47,108 nucleotides of DNA from Candidatus Aenigmatarchaeota archaeon (GTDB lineage: Archaea > Aenigmatarchaeota > Aenigmatarchaeia > CG10238-14 > SCSR01). Made by a program: the position numbers and the translations under genes. Positions within the stretch are counted from its first letter, which is position 1. Each line of letters starts with the position of its first letter. Positions 46,410 to 47,108 of the stretch are shown here, piece by piece. Where the stretch lies: NCBI GenBank assembly GCA_016198705.1, contig JACQIA010000017.1, positions 1 to 47,108 on the forward strand, in the 5' to 3' direction. The notes under the pieces were generated by a model. The model did not search any database. It saw nothing but the letters and a program-made list of their open reading frames with translations, and was not told the origin of the DNA.

Positions 46410-46503
46410 GTAATGTTGTATACATATCTATTTTTATTCCTCTTATGCAAATTAAAGGTTACCCACGACTAAATTTGCTTAGTGTTTCGGCGAACTTTAA
46501 TGA

Positions 46504-46902
46504 TTGATGATAATGAACGAGATTGATTTGCTTAGCGAGGCTTCTGTTTCAATCGAAGCTGGGAATGAAGAGATTGGTAAGATTAATTTCTTTGCCGAAA
46601 AATTAGATTTTTTGGATGTCCAGCTGTTAAGAAAGTTTTATTCTACTGGGAGGGAGTTTCCAAACGATTGCCAGCCGTATTGTTTTCCTGTTCTATATAC
46701 TGAATTGAAGGTTAACCACCAGATTAAGATGGGGTTGGAGGCTCTCCGCAAGCGACTGGATAATTTGGTGATGTTGGAGCTTCTGGTTAAGGTAAAGAAT
46801 TCAAACCCAACAAATTATTACCCGCTACGCGGTAAAGAGAGGTTTCTAAGGGCTGTAATTATGAAATTCTTTCTCATTAATGGGTTATCTAAATTTTTAT
46901 GA
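46504..46902 (+). CDS. Hypothetical wHTH-like protein
   Basis: 132-aa ORF; ALRKRLDNLVMLELLVKVKNSNPTNYYPL. Confidence 0.5.
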   Translation: MMIMNEIDLLSEASVSIEAGNEEIGKINFFAEKLDFLDVQLLRKFYSTGREFPNDCQPYCFPVLYTELKVNHQIKMGLEALRKRLDNLVMLELLVKVKNSNPTNYYPLRGKERFLRAVIMKFFLINGLSKFL

Positions 46903-47108
46903 ACGTTCTTAATCTTTTTTATTATCATTCTTAGACATTTTTAGAACCATTCTAGCATAATTATATGAACTTTCTATGACATTTCTGTGATCTTTCTGTG
47001 TATTTCCTATGGTTTTTTAAATTTTGGTTGTTTTAGACTGGTGTGATTTGACTTTTGTTTTGTTTGTTTTGTATATATTTATTTTTTAATAATATAACTG
47101 TGTTATAA

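Overview
47.1-kb, AT-rich archaeal chromosome segment. Lineage is not determinable without searches; compact gene packing, leaderless TATA promoters and intron-containing tRNAs are compatible with a DPANN-type archaeon (inference). The window has two parts. (1) About 0-22 kb is accessory/surface-biased: two PIN-domain toxin-antitoxin pairs, a secreted Cys-repeat protein, a secreted nuclease, and a cluster of secreted or membrane proteins. That cluster holds degenerate M23/LytM-like proteins, an Asp-box beta-propeller and a lectin-like protein, three of them sharing an M-x-KGI-[SY] N-terminus. Next to it is a membrane-tethered ArsR-type regulator with a predicted external DUF5667-like region and a C-terminal Kazal domain, divergent from a secreted DUF5667-like protein. 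(2) About 22-46 kb is mostly core: gltX, L7Ae-S28e-L24e, S13-S4-S11-rpoD, ftsZ-secE-spt5-L11, L1-L10-L12, fibrillarin-Nop5, trmI, a Hel308-like helicase, kae1 and hjc. All three tRNA genes I found appear to have introns, including a probable non-canonical 16-nt intron in the variable region of tRNA-Pro. Other notable items: a 16-bp tandem duplication that frameshifts a TrmO-family gene, a 3'-end relic of a paralogous surface gene, several sub-50-aa zinc-finger ORFs below the ORF-track cutoff, a dispersed ~30-bp repeat at gene 3' junctions, and an L10/P0 lacking the usual C-terminal tail. I saw no CRISPR array, transposase or rRNA.
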